Below are positions 1 through 7,107 of a DNA stretch of 10,346 nt, in pieces. The notes beneath the pieces were generated by a model. The model had not been told where the DNA came from, searched no databases, and saw only the letters and a list, made by a program, of their open reading frames with translations. The stretch is from Myxococcales bacterium. GTDB taxonomy: Bacteria > Myxococcota > Polyangia > HGW-17 > SLPX01. A program made the position numbers and the translations under genes. The stretch spans positions 1 through 10,346 of the forward strand of contig SLPX01000284.1 in the NCBI GenBank assembly GCA_007131745.1. Direction: 5' to 3'. Numbering within the stretch: position 1 is the first letter of the stretch; the number at the start of each line of letters is the position of its first letter.

Positions 1-1
1 A

Positions 2-1207
2 GCCAAGAACTTCAGAATCGTAAGAACCCCAGAGAAACGAAGGGGCAAAGGGCACTGGGAAGATGTGATTCCTCACCGGGAAAAAGTATTCGTACATGAT
101 TTCGAACTTTTCAAGGATCATCTGGCCGTTCGGGAACGAGCCGAAGGGCTCTTGCGTATCCGCATACGGTCCCGGACCGACGGCGAAGAACATATAGCAG
201 ACCTTGGAAAGGAATCAGCATACCGTGTCGGATTCGAAGAAAACCCGGAATTCGAAACCGGGATAGTGCGGCTTTCTTACGCGTCACTTGCAACCCCGAA
301 CTCAATCTATGACTACGACATGGAAAAGCGCAAACTAACACTGCTCAAACGCGAAAAAGTCCTGGGTGATTTCAAACCGGAGCGCTACCACACAGAACGG
401 TTGACCGCTGAGGCCAGGGACGGCTCCCGGGTTCCAATCACGCTCGTATATCGTCGAGACACGCGCAAATCAGAAGCGGAACCGCAACCACTGCTTCTCT
501 ACGGTTACGGATCATACGGTGCAAGTATTGATCCATGGTTTTCAATCGAGAGATTGAGCCTCCTGGATCGCGGGATGATATTTGCAATCGCTCATGTCCG
601 AGGGGGACAGGAATTGGGCCGGGACTGGTATGAAGACGGAAAGCTTCTGAACAAAAAGAATACCTTTTATGACTTCATAGACGCGGCCGAGCACCTGGTT
701 GAAGCAAGTTACACCTCTCCTGAGAAGCTTTTTATAGACGGCATAAGCGCGGGCGGTCTTCTGATCGGCGCGGTGATCACAATACGTCCGGACTTGTTTC
801 ACGGAGCGCTGGCCCGCGTCCCCTTTGTGGATGTCGTTACCACAATGCTGGATGAATCCATCCCGTTGACGACCTTTGAATACGACGAATGGGGGGATCC
901 CCGCAAGCCGGAATTTTACGAATACATGCTGTCGTATTCACCCTACGACAACGTGCGGGAGCAGAGTTATCCTCATCTTCTTGTAACGAGCGGACTGCAT
1001 GATTCGCAGGTGCAGTTTTGGGAACCCGCCAAGTGGGTTGCGAAACTGAGGGCAACCCGCACAGGAGACAACCGCCTCCTGCTCAGAACCAACATGGAAG
1101 CCGGCCACGGCGGGGCCGCAGGCAGGTACAGGCGCTGGAAGGAGGTCGCATTTGAGTACGCTTTCGTCCTGGACCTGGCCGGCCTGGCCGAAACCTCCTC
1201 CCCCTGA
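2..1207 (+). CDS. ptrB: Oligopeptidase B (prolyl oligopeptidase family S9A), C-terminal part, truncated by the left edge
   Basis: Serine peptidase that cleaves short peptides after basic residues, normally in the cytoplasm or periplasm. The frame is open from base 2, and its first codons (AKNFRIVRTP, then HWEDVIPHREKVFV) already match the family's propeller-domain end. The GTG at 65 is therefore internal, and the real start lies outside the window. About 400 residues are present, against roughly 680-720 for the whole family. Numbering from the GTG codon, the hydrolase domain starts near residue 110. It contains LLLYGYGSYGASIDPWFS, the HVRGGQELGRDWYEDGKLL block typical of oligopeptidase B rather than prolyl oligopeptidase, the nucleophile Ser228 in GISAGG, Asp313 in HDSQVQFWEPAKWVAKLR and His348 in EAGHGG. 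The triad is thus complete. The acidic stretch FEYDEWGDP lies in the region associated with preference for basic residues. The nucleophile elbow reads GISAGG where GGSAGG is more usual. The gene ends with TGA, 36 bases from the convergent cyclase gene, with no clear terminator between them. Confidence 0.9.
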   Translation, partial: AKNFRIVRTPEKRRGKGHWEDVIPHREKVFVHDFELFKDHLAVRERAEGLLRIRIRSRTDGEEHIADLGKESAYRVGFEENPEFETGIVRLSYASLATPNSIYDYDMEKRKLTLLKREKVLGDFKPERYHTERLTAEARDGSRVPITLVYRRDTRKSEAEPQPLLLYGYGSYGASIDPWFSIERLSLLDRGMIFAIAHVRGGQELGRDWYEDGKLLNKKNTFYDFIDAAEHLVEASYTSPEKLFIDGISAGGLLIGAVITIRPDLFHGALARVPFVDVVTTMLDESIPLTTFEYDEWGDPRKPEFYEYMLSYSPYDNVREQSYPHLLVTSGLHDSQVQFWEPAKWVAKLRATRTGDNRLLLRTNMEAGHGGAAGRYRRWKEVAFEYAFVLDLAGLAETSSP

Positions 1208-1243
1208 CCATGATGACCCCACTCATTGTCGTCTCATTTACGG

Positions 1244-3454
1244 CTATTTCGTTTCGTAACTGTGAACCCCTTGCCAATCAGCGGGAGGCGGGGAAGAATC
1301 AAAGGTCCTGCAACGCTCGATCATCACGGCAGCGGCCTTGTCTTCGGGTTTGATTTCAAGAGATTTTTCAAACGCGTCGGCCGCATCGCTCCACTTGCGT
1401 TCCAGGTAAAGAGCAAATCCCTGCTCGTACAGTTCAACGCTGCGAACCAGGTCTTCGGGCAGGTTTTCCTTCTCCCCTATCAGTTCATAGATCGTGACCG
1501 GCCGGCTCTTGCCCTTGACCACCACCCGATCCAACCTCCGCGCTCCGAAACGCTCTCCCGTGCGATCCAATACCGCCTGGGTGATAATAATCTTTGTTCC
1601 GTATATTTTGTTCAAACCCTCCAGCCTGGAAGCCAGATTTACATCATCTCCGATACAAGTATACGCAATGTGCTCTTCGGATCCAAAGTGACCCACGATG
1701 ACCCTTCCGGTGTGAATCGCGATACGAGTGAAAAAATCCGGGAATTCATCATCTTCCAGCCGGATTTCATCTATGCGTCTGAGTCCTTCGAGAGCCGCCT
1801 TGCAAGCCTTGTAAGCATGATCGGATACATCTTCGGGAGCATTCCAAAATGCAACCACAGCATCGCCTATGTACTTGTCGACCGTGCCCTCGGAACCGGG
1901 TGCCTGAATACACCGTGTCATTGCAGTCAAATAGCGGGCCAGTTTTTCAGCGAGTTTCTGCGGCCCCAGTTGTTCACCAATCGCGGTGAAGTCCTTGATG
2001 TCGGAGAAAAATATCGTCAAATCACGTTCGCTGCCCCCCAGTTTTGGTTCAATTTCACGGCGCAACAACATGCGGACAAGTTGCAAAGGCACGTACTTTT
2101 GAAAAGAACGAAGACCTGTTTTCATCCGCTCGAACGCGGTCAGCACTTCGTGAACCTCCCAAAACCTGCTGACTGCCTCACCCGAAGGCGCGAGTTCCAG
2201 GTTCCGCACCCGATCCGTTTCCCGCACCAGCTTGCTCATTGATGCAGAGACGAATCTCGAAACCCCAAGGACCAATATCATTCCCACGATCATGACAGCG
2301 CCGATGATCAACAATGTTACCATCATCGCCCTCTTGACACTCCCCAACACGTCGGATTCCGGAATCACGACACCGATGATCCACCCCTGCCCCGCGGGAT
2401 GCTCCACCCTTACCAACCTTGCAAAATAGTGCTCACCCTCGTGTGAAAATGAAAAAAACTGTGTCCCTGTATCCCTGCTGAAAGCCCGCTTGAATCCCTC
2501 TTGCGTGGAAAGCGAGCTTATCTCAGGAAAAGGGCTTTCCTTTACAGGGTTCAGGCTCGATCCATCTCCTTCACCGGTCGTTCCAAGCAGTTTTTCCGGA
2601 TCCGGAACAGCAACAAGCCGCTTCCGATAATCCACTATAAATGCTTTTCCACGAGGCGAAATATTCAAATCGGCAAGAAAACTGGAGAGTTCCATTAATC
2701 CCACGTCCCCGTGCAAAACACCAAGCAGACCGCCATGATCGTCGAGCAGCGGAATCGACGCCGTGATTCCCGGCACCTGGTCCGTATGGAAAATGTATAC
2801 ATCCGTCCAGTGAAGACGATCCGCGGCTACACGATAACGCTGAACTCCGATCTCGCCTTCCTTCCCTTCACTCTTTGGATCATCACGGGTGACTTCTTCT
2901 GTCCAGTAACGATACCAAGGCCTCACCCTGGGATCGTACCTGTCCTTTTCATCTATCCTTGTTTCATATTTACCAACGGGATCCCCGGGTCTGCGAACCC
3001 GCCATCTAACGTCAATCAATTCCCGGCCGCTTTCGGGCTCGAAACTTCTCCTGATGATCTTCGTGTCAAGAGAACCTTCCGGGTTTCGCTTGACCATCAG
3101 ATAGTTCCCCTGTTCGTCCCCATAGTTCAGCATTACAACCGTTGGATTCGCCTTCATCGTGTGGAAAAAAAACGCTTCAAGGCCATCAATATCTTCTACG
3201 TCGACAATCCCCGCCCGGACCAGCTTGCGCGCCAGGAGCACGCTGCGCTCGGTGGGTGCCAGGAAAACATCCAACTGTCCGTGTGTGGAATCCGCCACTC
3301 GTTCCATCAAACCATCTGAAAAAGTGACCAAAGCATCCCGGCTGGTAAAATAACCGAGCGAAACCACGGTTGCCCCGGTTACCAGGAATATGATGAACAG
3401 AAAAGTGCTCAGGGTAAAACGCAGAGTCGGACGCCAAGTTGAAGGTTTCGGCAT
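1244..3454 (-). CDS. Membrane-bound class III adenylate cyclase with Cache-type sensor, HAMP-like linker and TPR-like tail
   Basis: Predicted receptor cyclase of 736 residues making cAMP from ATP at the inner membrane. Transmembrane segment 1 is at about residues 11-36. An extracytoplasmic double-Cache-like sensor follows (about 40-370), with the signature YDPRVRPWY at 173-181. Transmembrane segment 2 is at about 377-400. A HAMP-like linker (about 400-450) leads to the FQKYVPLQLVRMLL element often found just before such cyclase domains. The catalytic domain (about 475-660) has the metal-binding aspartates Asp485 (FFSDIKDFT) and Asp531 (DKYIGDAV). The adenine-selecting pair is Lys527 and Thr599 (YTCIGDD), and the transition-state residues Asn606 and Arg610 are in VNLASRLE. 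All key residues point to an active, ATP-specific class IIIb enzyme. Residues about 670-705 resemble one TPR repeat. The ATG at 3454 is preceded by GAGAGGG with a 6-base spacer. The gene stands alone: the next gene upstream on its strand is 266 bases away. The sensed ligand cannot be read from sequence. Confidence 0.9.
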   Translation of the reverse strand: MPKPSTWRPTLRFTLSTFLFIIFLVTGATVVSLGYFTSRDALVTFSDGLMERVADSTHGQLDVFLAPTERSVLLARKLVRAGIVDVEDIDGLEAFFFHTMKANPTVVMLNYGDEQGNYLMVKRNPEGSLDTKIIRRSFEPESGRELIDVRWRVRRPGDPVGKYETRIDEKDRYDPRVRPWYRYWTEEVTRDDPKSEGKEGEIGVQRYRVAADRLHWTDVYIFHTDQVPGITASIPLLDDHGGLLGVLHGDVGLMELSSFLADLNISPRGKAFIVDYRKRLVAVPDPEKLLGTTGEGDGSSLNPVKESPFPEISSLSTQEGFKRAFSRDTGTQFFSFSHEGEHYFARLVRVEHPAGQGWIIGVVIPESDVLGSVKRAMMVTLLIIGAVMIVGMILVLGVSRFVSASMSKLVRETDRVRNLELAPSGEAVSRFWEVHEVLTAFERMKTGLRSFQKYVPLQLVRMLLRREIEPKLGGSERDLTIFFSDIKDFTAIGEQLGPQKLAEKLARYLTAMTRCIQAPGSEGTVDKYIGDAVVAFWNAPEDVSDHAYKACKAALEGLRRIDEIRLEDDEFPDFFTRIAIHTGRVIVGHFGSEEHIAYTCIGDDVNLASRLEGLNKIYGTKIIITQAVLDRTGERFGARRLDRVVVKGKSRPVTIYELIGEKENLPEDLVRSVELYEQGFALYLERKWSDAADAFEKSLEIKPEDKAAAVMIERCRTFDSSPPPADWQGVHSYETK

Positions 3455-3720
3455 TCAAAGCCCTCTCGATCGAAAAATCTTTCACATCAGCATGCGAGAC
3501 AATATAGATCAGGTATAGTTCAAACATCACCGTGAGTCCACCAAATAGAAAACTCCCGGGTGATCTAAGAACGGAGAAAACCAGGGAATCCTTCCTCTAC
3601 CGAGTCATTGCAAAGAATTCGGAGAACTGTTCGGCCTACCGACGGGAAATTGTCAACCATGCAAAACTCTACACAGCTCGGCATGTTCCGGTGCGGCTCG
3701 CGCCGGATTTGCAAAAGAGA
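3455..3720. other. Intergenic region upstream of the cyclase gene
   Basis: This 266-base gap lies between the flavin reductase stop and the cyclase start, both on the minus strand. I see no convincing gene on either strand. On the minus strand it holds a perfect TTGACA hexamer (plus-strand TGTCAA at 3651-3656), but no good -10 box lies 16-18 bases downstream of it. Closer to the cyclase is an A/T-rich TATATT (plus-strand AATATA at 3501-3506) with no good -35 partner. Just past the flavin reductase stop, at about 3682-3702, there is a weak TCCGG/CCGGA inverted repeat without a T-run, so it is a poor terminator candidate. The cyclase promoter probably lies in this region, but I cannot place it. 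Confidence 0.5.
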
Positions 3721-4308
3721 TTACTTTTCAGAATCCTCGAATGTTTTCCTGCCTATGGAAAACCCTTTTGCAAGTTTTTCACCCACCTTGTAGTAGTGAC
3801 GCGTTCTGGGAGCAAACACGAGTGGCGAGACTTCATGCAATTCCGGCAAACCTGATTTTCCCACCAAATTCTCTTCAACCTTCACATCCATAATTTCACC
3901 GACAAATTGCGTGTGCAATCCAAGCTCAAAAACCTTGTATAGCCTGCATTCCACGACCATGGGAAATTCTTTTACGTAAGGAGCGTCTACAAGTTCACTC
4001 CCCAAAGCCGTGAGCCCTGTTTTTTCGAACTTGTCCACATCACGCCCGCTCGCGATACCGACATAGTCTGTCTCGGCAACATGTTTCTCAGAAGGAACGC
4101 ATACGCAAAAGGCCTTTCGCGACAATATGTTTCCGTGAGTGTAGGTAGCCGCGCGAAAAGACACCCCGATACAGGGAGGTTTCGAGCAACATATCCCTCC
4201 CCATGCCGCGGTTGCCATGTTCGGCCGGTCGTCCTTGTCATAAGTGGTGATTACCCATGCGGGAGCGGGAAATACCAAAGGTTGATTGCCCATGGACACT
4301 TTTGTCAT
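3721..4308 (-). CDS. Flavin reductase-like FMN-binding protein (flavoredoxin family)
   Basis: A 195-residue cytoplasmic protein of the FMN-binding split-barrel family, which includes flavoredoxin and NAD(P)H:flavin reductases. Proteins of this group bind FMN and pass electrons to or from partner proteins or free flavins. Recognisable blocks are APAWVITTYDKDDRPN (residues 15-30), NMATAAWGGICCSKPP (30-45), the IGVSFRAATYTHGNI strand-helix (47-61), DKFEKTGLT (92-100) and the C-terminal HYYKVGEKLAKGF (171-183). The length is normal for the family. The ATG overlaps the antiporter stop codon as ATGA, and GGAG in TGGAGAAGAACA lies 7 bases before the ATG, so this start is preferred over the internal ATG at 4293. 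There is an unusual Cys-Cys pair (residues 40-41) in the FMN-binding block. The overlap implies translation coupled to the antiporter, so the protein may be its accessory subunit. The exact electron donor and acceptor are unknown. Confidence 0.88.
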   Translation of the reverse strand: MTKVSMGNQPLVFPAPAWVITTYDKDDRPNMATAAWGGICCSKPPCIGVSFRAATYTHGNILSRKAFCVCVPSEKHVAETDYVGIASGRDVDKFEKTGLTALGSELVDAPYVKEFPMVVECRLYKVFELGLHTQFVGEIMDVKVEENLVGKSGLPELHEVSPLVFAPRTRHYYKVGEKLAKGFSIGRKTFEDSEK

Positions 4309-4319
4309 TGTTCTTCTCC
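4305..4319 (-). promoter_or_regulatory. ATGA stop-start overlap with internal Shine-Dalgarno
   Basis: Read on the minus strand, the antiporter TGA (4307-4305) shares bases with the flavin reductase ATG (4308-4306). The ribosome binding site GGAGAAG (plus-strand 4313-4319) is embedded in the last codons of the antiporter gene. This is a classical layout for translational coupling and fixed stoichiometry. Confidence 0.85.
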
Positions 4320-6956
4320 ATTTCGCCGATGGTTCATCGACGTTTCTTCATCGCCCTTATCACCGTGTCCGTGGAGCGCATCGCCCTTCTCTTCTCCGGA
4401 CATGTCGCTTTTTGAAAGCAGTGTAATCATTTCTTCATAGGTTACGGCGCGACATATGTTTGAAATCCTTCCCTCGACGAAGAGCATGGAGGATATGACA
4501 GCGAGCCTCCGCAAATGCTCTTCGGAACTTTCATCCGGAATTCCCAGCAACACTACAATGGAGTGTATCGGCTGAGAATCTCCATCAGGATTTGTGTCGT
4601 CGGCAAAACCCTGTTCACTGGTGGCCAGCAAAACCATCGGCGCCGGCGGAAACGCCTTGTGAGAATGGAGCAGCATACATTCCGGCGTGATCCGCAGAGC
4701 GGCCTCACGCATCATAATCTCCAGGTCCTTCAACAACCTCCCCCGCGCCGCAGTCGATTCCTCAAAGACCGTCCGTACCATCCGGTCAACGGCTTTTTTT
4801 ACCGTCGACTCCTCCATTTTCAAAAACACTCTTTCGGGCGGAAACAAACCCTGAAACTGAGCGACCGGACCTTTGCCGTCAGTAGCCGCATCTTTCTCCC
4901 ATTTCATGTCGGGCGGATAAATCACCAAACAAGGCCGTTCTCCCAACAACCTTTTCATCAATTGAGGCAACCTTGCATGCGGCGGCTTCCAAGATAACTG
5001 CCCGGTGCGAGCCAGGAAAAAGACGAACATATCATAATCGCGCGTTCTATTCTTAACATTTCGCACAACGCGGTTCCACTGTGTTACGGTCTCGGTTTTC
5101 ACGTTCGGATCGCCGGGGTTAAAGTAGCCGCGGCGTTCCATGCTCTTGAGGGTGGTTCCCTCGGCCATGAGATGAATCGTCGCCCCCGCCTGGGTTGTCA
5201 ACCTTCGCAAAGACTCCCATGCCTCGCGAAAGCCGACCTGGCGCTCCATCAGCGGCGGTACCGCGGCCAGGAAACGGCGGCAAAGGTTCAATGGTCCCGT
5301 TCTCATGAAACGAAACACCATGTGCCTCCCCTGTTCCACGATCCGGGTAGCCACGTGTTCGTATTCCGTGGCAAACGAAAGTTCGTCATCCAGTACAATG
5401 GTGGATATTCGAAGGTCGCGCGTGGACCCCATGATCTCTTCGACCATGTTCGAAGACATCCGGACAACCGGATGAACTTCCACTTCCGCCTCAACGGCTT
5501 GCATTGTAGCCGCGGCCATGACCTTCTCGGCCTCGGCCACTGCTCTATCCGAATCTTCACTCTCGGCTACAATCATGGCAGGATACAGGGCCTCTTCGGA
5601 CCGCGACTGTCGAATCATCATAGCCAAAGACATCAACGGCTCGACCTGATCCGATTCACTCACCGGAATCATAATGCGTTCAGGCGCGCTCGAACTGTCC
5701 ACCGGCTGATCTTCCACCAGCAGCGCGAGTTTACGCCCCCAACGCTCTGTAAACCATGCCCCTCCCAGACAAGTCGTCAGAATCATAAGGATCGTTCCAT
5801 TCAGCACGTCCTGGGAAAAAATTCCGAGTCTCTCGCCGACTATCACTGCGGCCAAAGTCGCGGCCGCCTGGTTGACGCTCAACCCGAAAAGGACACCTGT
5901 TTCCTCCTTGGAGAAATGAAGTATTTTTCCGCTTATGTAGGCAGCCAAGAACTTTGTTATGTATCCCGCAACCACCATGTACAACATCAGCACCCACGCC
6001 CTGGAAGATCCGATCAACAGACCTACATCCACCCGCAGACCCACTGAAATCAGGAAAAACGGAATAAACAAACCTTCGCCGACAAACCGAAGACGGATCA
6101 TGAGCCGGCTTTTTTCAGGAATAAGAAGATTCAAAGTCAAACCGGCGAGAAACGTCCCGATAATCGGTTCGAGACCCGCCAGCGGGGCAAGCACCGCGCA
6201 ACCAAATGCAAAGCTCAGGACAAACAAGAACCCGGGGACGCCTTCAACATCACCGACATGCCTGAAAAACCAGCGACCGAGCTTTGGCGCGCCCCAAATA
6301 ATGGCGAATGCATAGAGCGCGAACAAAAATCCTTGCCTCACCCAAAACATCCCGGTCAACCCACCACTTCGAACCGATTCAGCCACCACCGCCAGGACCG
6401 TCAGCGCGAGCGTGTCGGTGATGACGGTTCCACCCGCGGTCGTGGTCACAACCCGTTCCTTCACGAGCCCAAGACGCTGGACAATCGGGTAAGAAACAAG
6501 AGTGTGCGACGCGAACATACTGGCCATCAGGATCGCTGCAGGCCAGGAAAGCCCCAATAAATAATGCGCCCCCAGGGTACCGAGGACCTGTGGAATCAAA
6601 AAGGTCCACATTCCGAAGATAACACTGAAACGCCGTTCCTGCCGGAAACGCCCCATGTCGATTTCCAACCCGACCAGCAACATAAGGTACAACAAACCGG
6701 CCGAGCCGAGCGACTGAACAATGCTCTCTTCGGGAATCAGGTTGGATGCATGAGGCCCCAGTGCGATGCCCGCGATGATCAGACCTACAAGTCCCGGAAT
6801 CTTTGCCCGCTCAAAAATGAGCGGAAACACAAGGACCACGGCCATCGCTATTGCGAATACAACCGTGGGGTCGGTCGGATCGAATCCATGCACCTTGGCT
6901 GCAAAAGGAAGTCCTGATCCGAACGAAAAAACTGAATCCACGAAAAAAAAACTCAT
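4305..6956 (-). CDS. CPA2/Kef-type cation:proton antiporter with USP-like and PTS EIIA-like C-terminal domains
   Basis: A large inner-membrane antiporter of 883 residues, counted from the ATG at 6956. An adjacent TTG at 6959 is possible, but GAGG sits only one base from it and four from the ATG. Residues about 30-410 form the Na+/H+ exchanger domain with about a dozen hydrophobic segments. They include KIPGLVGLIIAGIALGP (52-68), LMLLVGLEIDMGRFR (91-105), the ion-binding segment GGTVITDTLAL with Asp181, and PIIGTFLAGLTLNLLIP (264-280). There is a single Asp preceded by Thr rather than an Asp-Asp pair. The tail is unusual. Residues about 425-525 resemble a universal stress protein domain (start ERIMIPVSESD), and about 565-685 may be a second, weaker copy. 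Residues about 705-850 resemble a PTS EIIA type-2 (PtsN/fructose) domain with a candidate phospho-histidine, His764, in LLHSHKAF. The His-rich acidic end has no known fold. I see no RCK/TrkA-N nucleotide-binding domain. The transported ion (Na+ or K+) cannot be read from sequence. Confidence 0.87.
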   Translation of the reverse strand: MSFFFVDSVFSFGSGLPFAAKVHGFDPTDPTVVFAIAMAVVLVFPLIFERAKIPGLVGLIIAGIALGPHASNLIPEESIVQSLGSAGLLYLMLLVGLEIDMGRFRQERRFSVIFGMWTFLIPQVLGTLGAHYLLGLSWPAAILMASMFASHTLVSYPIVQRLGLVKERVVTTTAGGTVITDTLALTVLAVVAESVRSGGLTGMFWVRQGFLFALYAFAIIWGAPKLGRWFFRHVGDVEGVPGFLFVLSFAFGCAVLAPLAGLEPIIGTFLAGLTLNLLIPEKSRLMIRLRFVGEGLFIPFFLISVGLRVDVGLLIGSSRAWVLMLYMVVAGYITKFLAAYISGKILHFSKEETGVLFGLSVNQAAATLAAVIVGERLGIFSQDVLNGTILMILTTCLGGAWFTERWGRKLALLVEDQPVDSSSAPERIMIPVSESDQVEPLMSLAMMIRQSRSEEALYPAMIVAESEDSDRAVAEAEKVMAAATMQAVEAEVEVHPVVRMSSNMVEEIMGSTRDLRISTIVLDDELSFATEYEHVATRIVEQGRHMVFRFMRTGPLNLCRRFLAAVPPLMERQVGFREAWESLRRLTTQAGATIHLMAEGTTLKSMERRGYFNPGDPNVKTETVTQWNRVVRNVKNRTRDYDMFVFFLARTGQLSWKPPHARLPQLMKRLLGERPCLVIYPPDMKWEKDAATDGKGPVAQFQGLFPPERVFLKMEESTVKKAVDRMVRTVFEESTAARGRLLKDLEIMMREAALRITPECMLLHSHKAFPPAPMVLLATSEQGFADDTNPDGDSQPIHSIVVLLGIPDESSEEHLRRLAVISSMLFVEGRISNICRAVTYEEMITLLSKSDMSGEEKGDALHGHGDKGDEETSMNHRRNGEEQ

Positions 6957-7020
6957 CAAGCCTCATTAAATCACATTCCGGAAAGAAATAGTCGAATCCA
7001 CCCGTGAAATCAAGCTTTCA

Positions 7021-7041
7021 GGATGAACCTGTGTTTCATCC
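7021..7041. repeat. Perfect 7-bp inverted repeat, possible operator
   Basis: The arms GGATGAA (7021-7027) and TTCATCC (7035-7041) are exact reverse complements separated by 7 bases. The dyad ends 7 bases before the candidate -35 box of the amylase promoter. Size and position suit a dimeric regulator, but no T-run follows, so it is not a terminator. The repeat itself is seen directly; its function is inferred. Confidence 0.45.
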
Positions 7042-7048
7042 GGTGTCC

Positions 7049-7078
7049 TTGCGCACATGGTGCAAAAAGAGTTATTAT
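7049..7078 (+). promoter_or_regulatory. Candidate sigma-70 promoter for the amylase gene
   Basis: TTGCGC (7049-7054, three of six consensus bases) and TATTAT (7073-7078, five of six) are separated by 18 bases, within an A/T-rich stretch that stands out from its surroundings. Transcription would start near 7085, just upstream of the ribosome binding site. The weak -35 box would fit a promoter needing an activator. Confidence 0.35.
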
Positions 7079-7095
7079 ATAGAGCCTATTTACAC

Positions 7096-7104
7096 GGAGG
7101 TGAT
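7096..7104 (+). promoter_or_regulatory. Strong Shine-Dalgarno that decides the amylase start
   Basis: GGAGGTGAT is a near-perfect complement to the 16S rRNA 3' end. Its GGAGG core lies 7 bases before the ATG at 7108. The in-frame ATG at 7057 has no such site and would put 17 extra residues in front of a clean lipoprotein signal, so 7108 is the start. Confidence 0.85.
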
Positions 7105-7107
7105 TTG

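Larger units (their letters stand above)
6957..7107. other. Divergent intergenic region between antiporter and amylase genes
   Basis: A 151-base region that must carry the promoters of both diverging transcription units. The plus strand holds the inverted repeat and candidate promoter listed separately. For the minus strand the best guess is TTGATT and TATTTC with a 17-base spacer, running from about 7014 down to 6986. It is a weak match and only tentative. A GAGG at about 6961-6964 (minus strand) serves the antiporter start. Confidence 0.5.

Noticed and set aside
1212..1235. Possible bidirectional terminator hairpin between the peptidase and cyclase genes
   Set aside because: The stem is about 6 bp including a G-T wobble, the loop is 10 bases and no T-run follows on either strand.
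1226..2242. A 338-codon open frame on the plus strand opposite the cyclase gene
   Set aside because: It is antisense to a clearly conserved cyclase domain, and its translation shows no recognisable fold or motif. It is a shadow of the real gene.
2711..3319. A 202-codon open frame on the plus strand opposite the cyclase sensor domain
   Set aside because: It has no domain pattern, and the opposite strand encodes a well-supported Cache-type domain.
3682..3702. Possible terminator after the flavin reductase gene
   Set aside because: The TCCGG/CCGGA stem is only 5 bp with an 11-base loop and no T-run downstream.
5172..6047. A 291-codon open frame on the plus strand within the antiporter gene
   Set aside because: The translation is very rich in Arg, His and Gln with no hydrophobic core, as expected from the antisense of a membrane-protein gene.
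7057..7107. Earlier ATG as start of the amylase gene
   Set aside because: It lacks a ribosome binding site and would place charged residues before the lipoprotein signal, while the ATG at 7108 has an excellent Shine-Dalgarno at ideal spacing.
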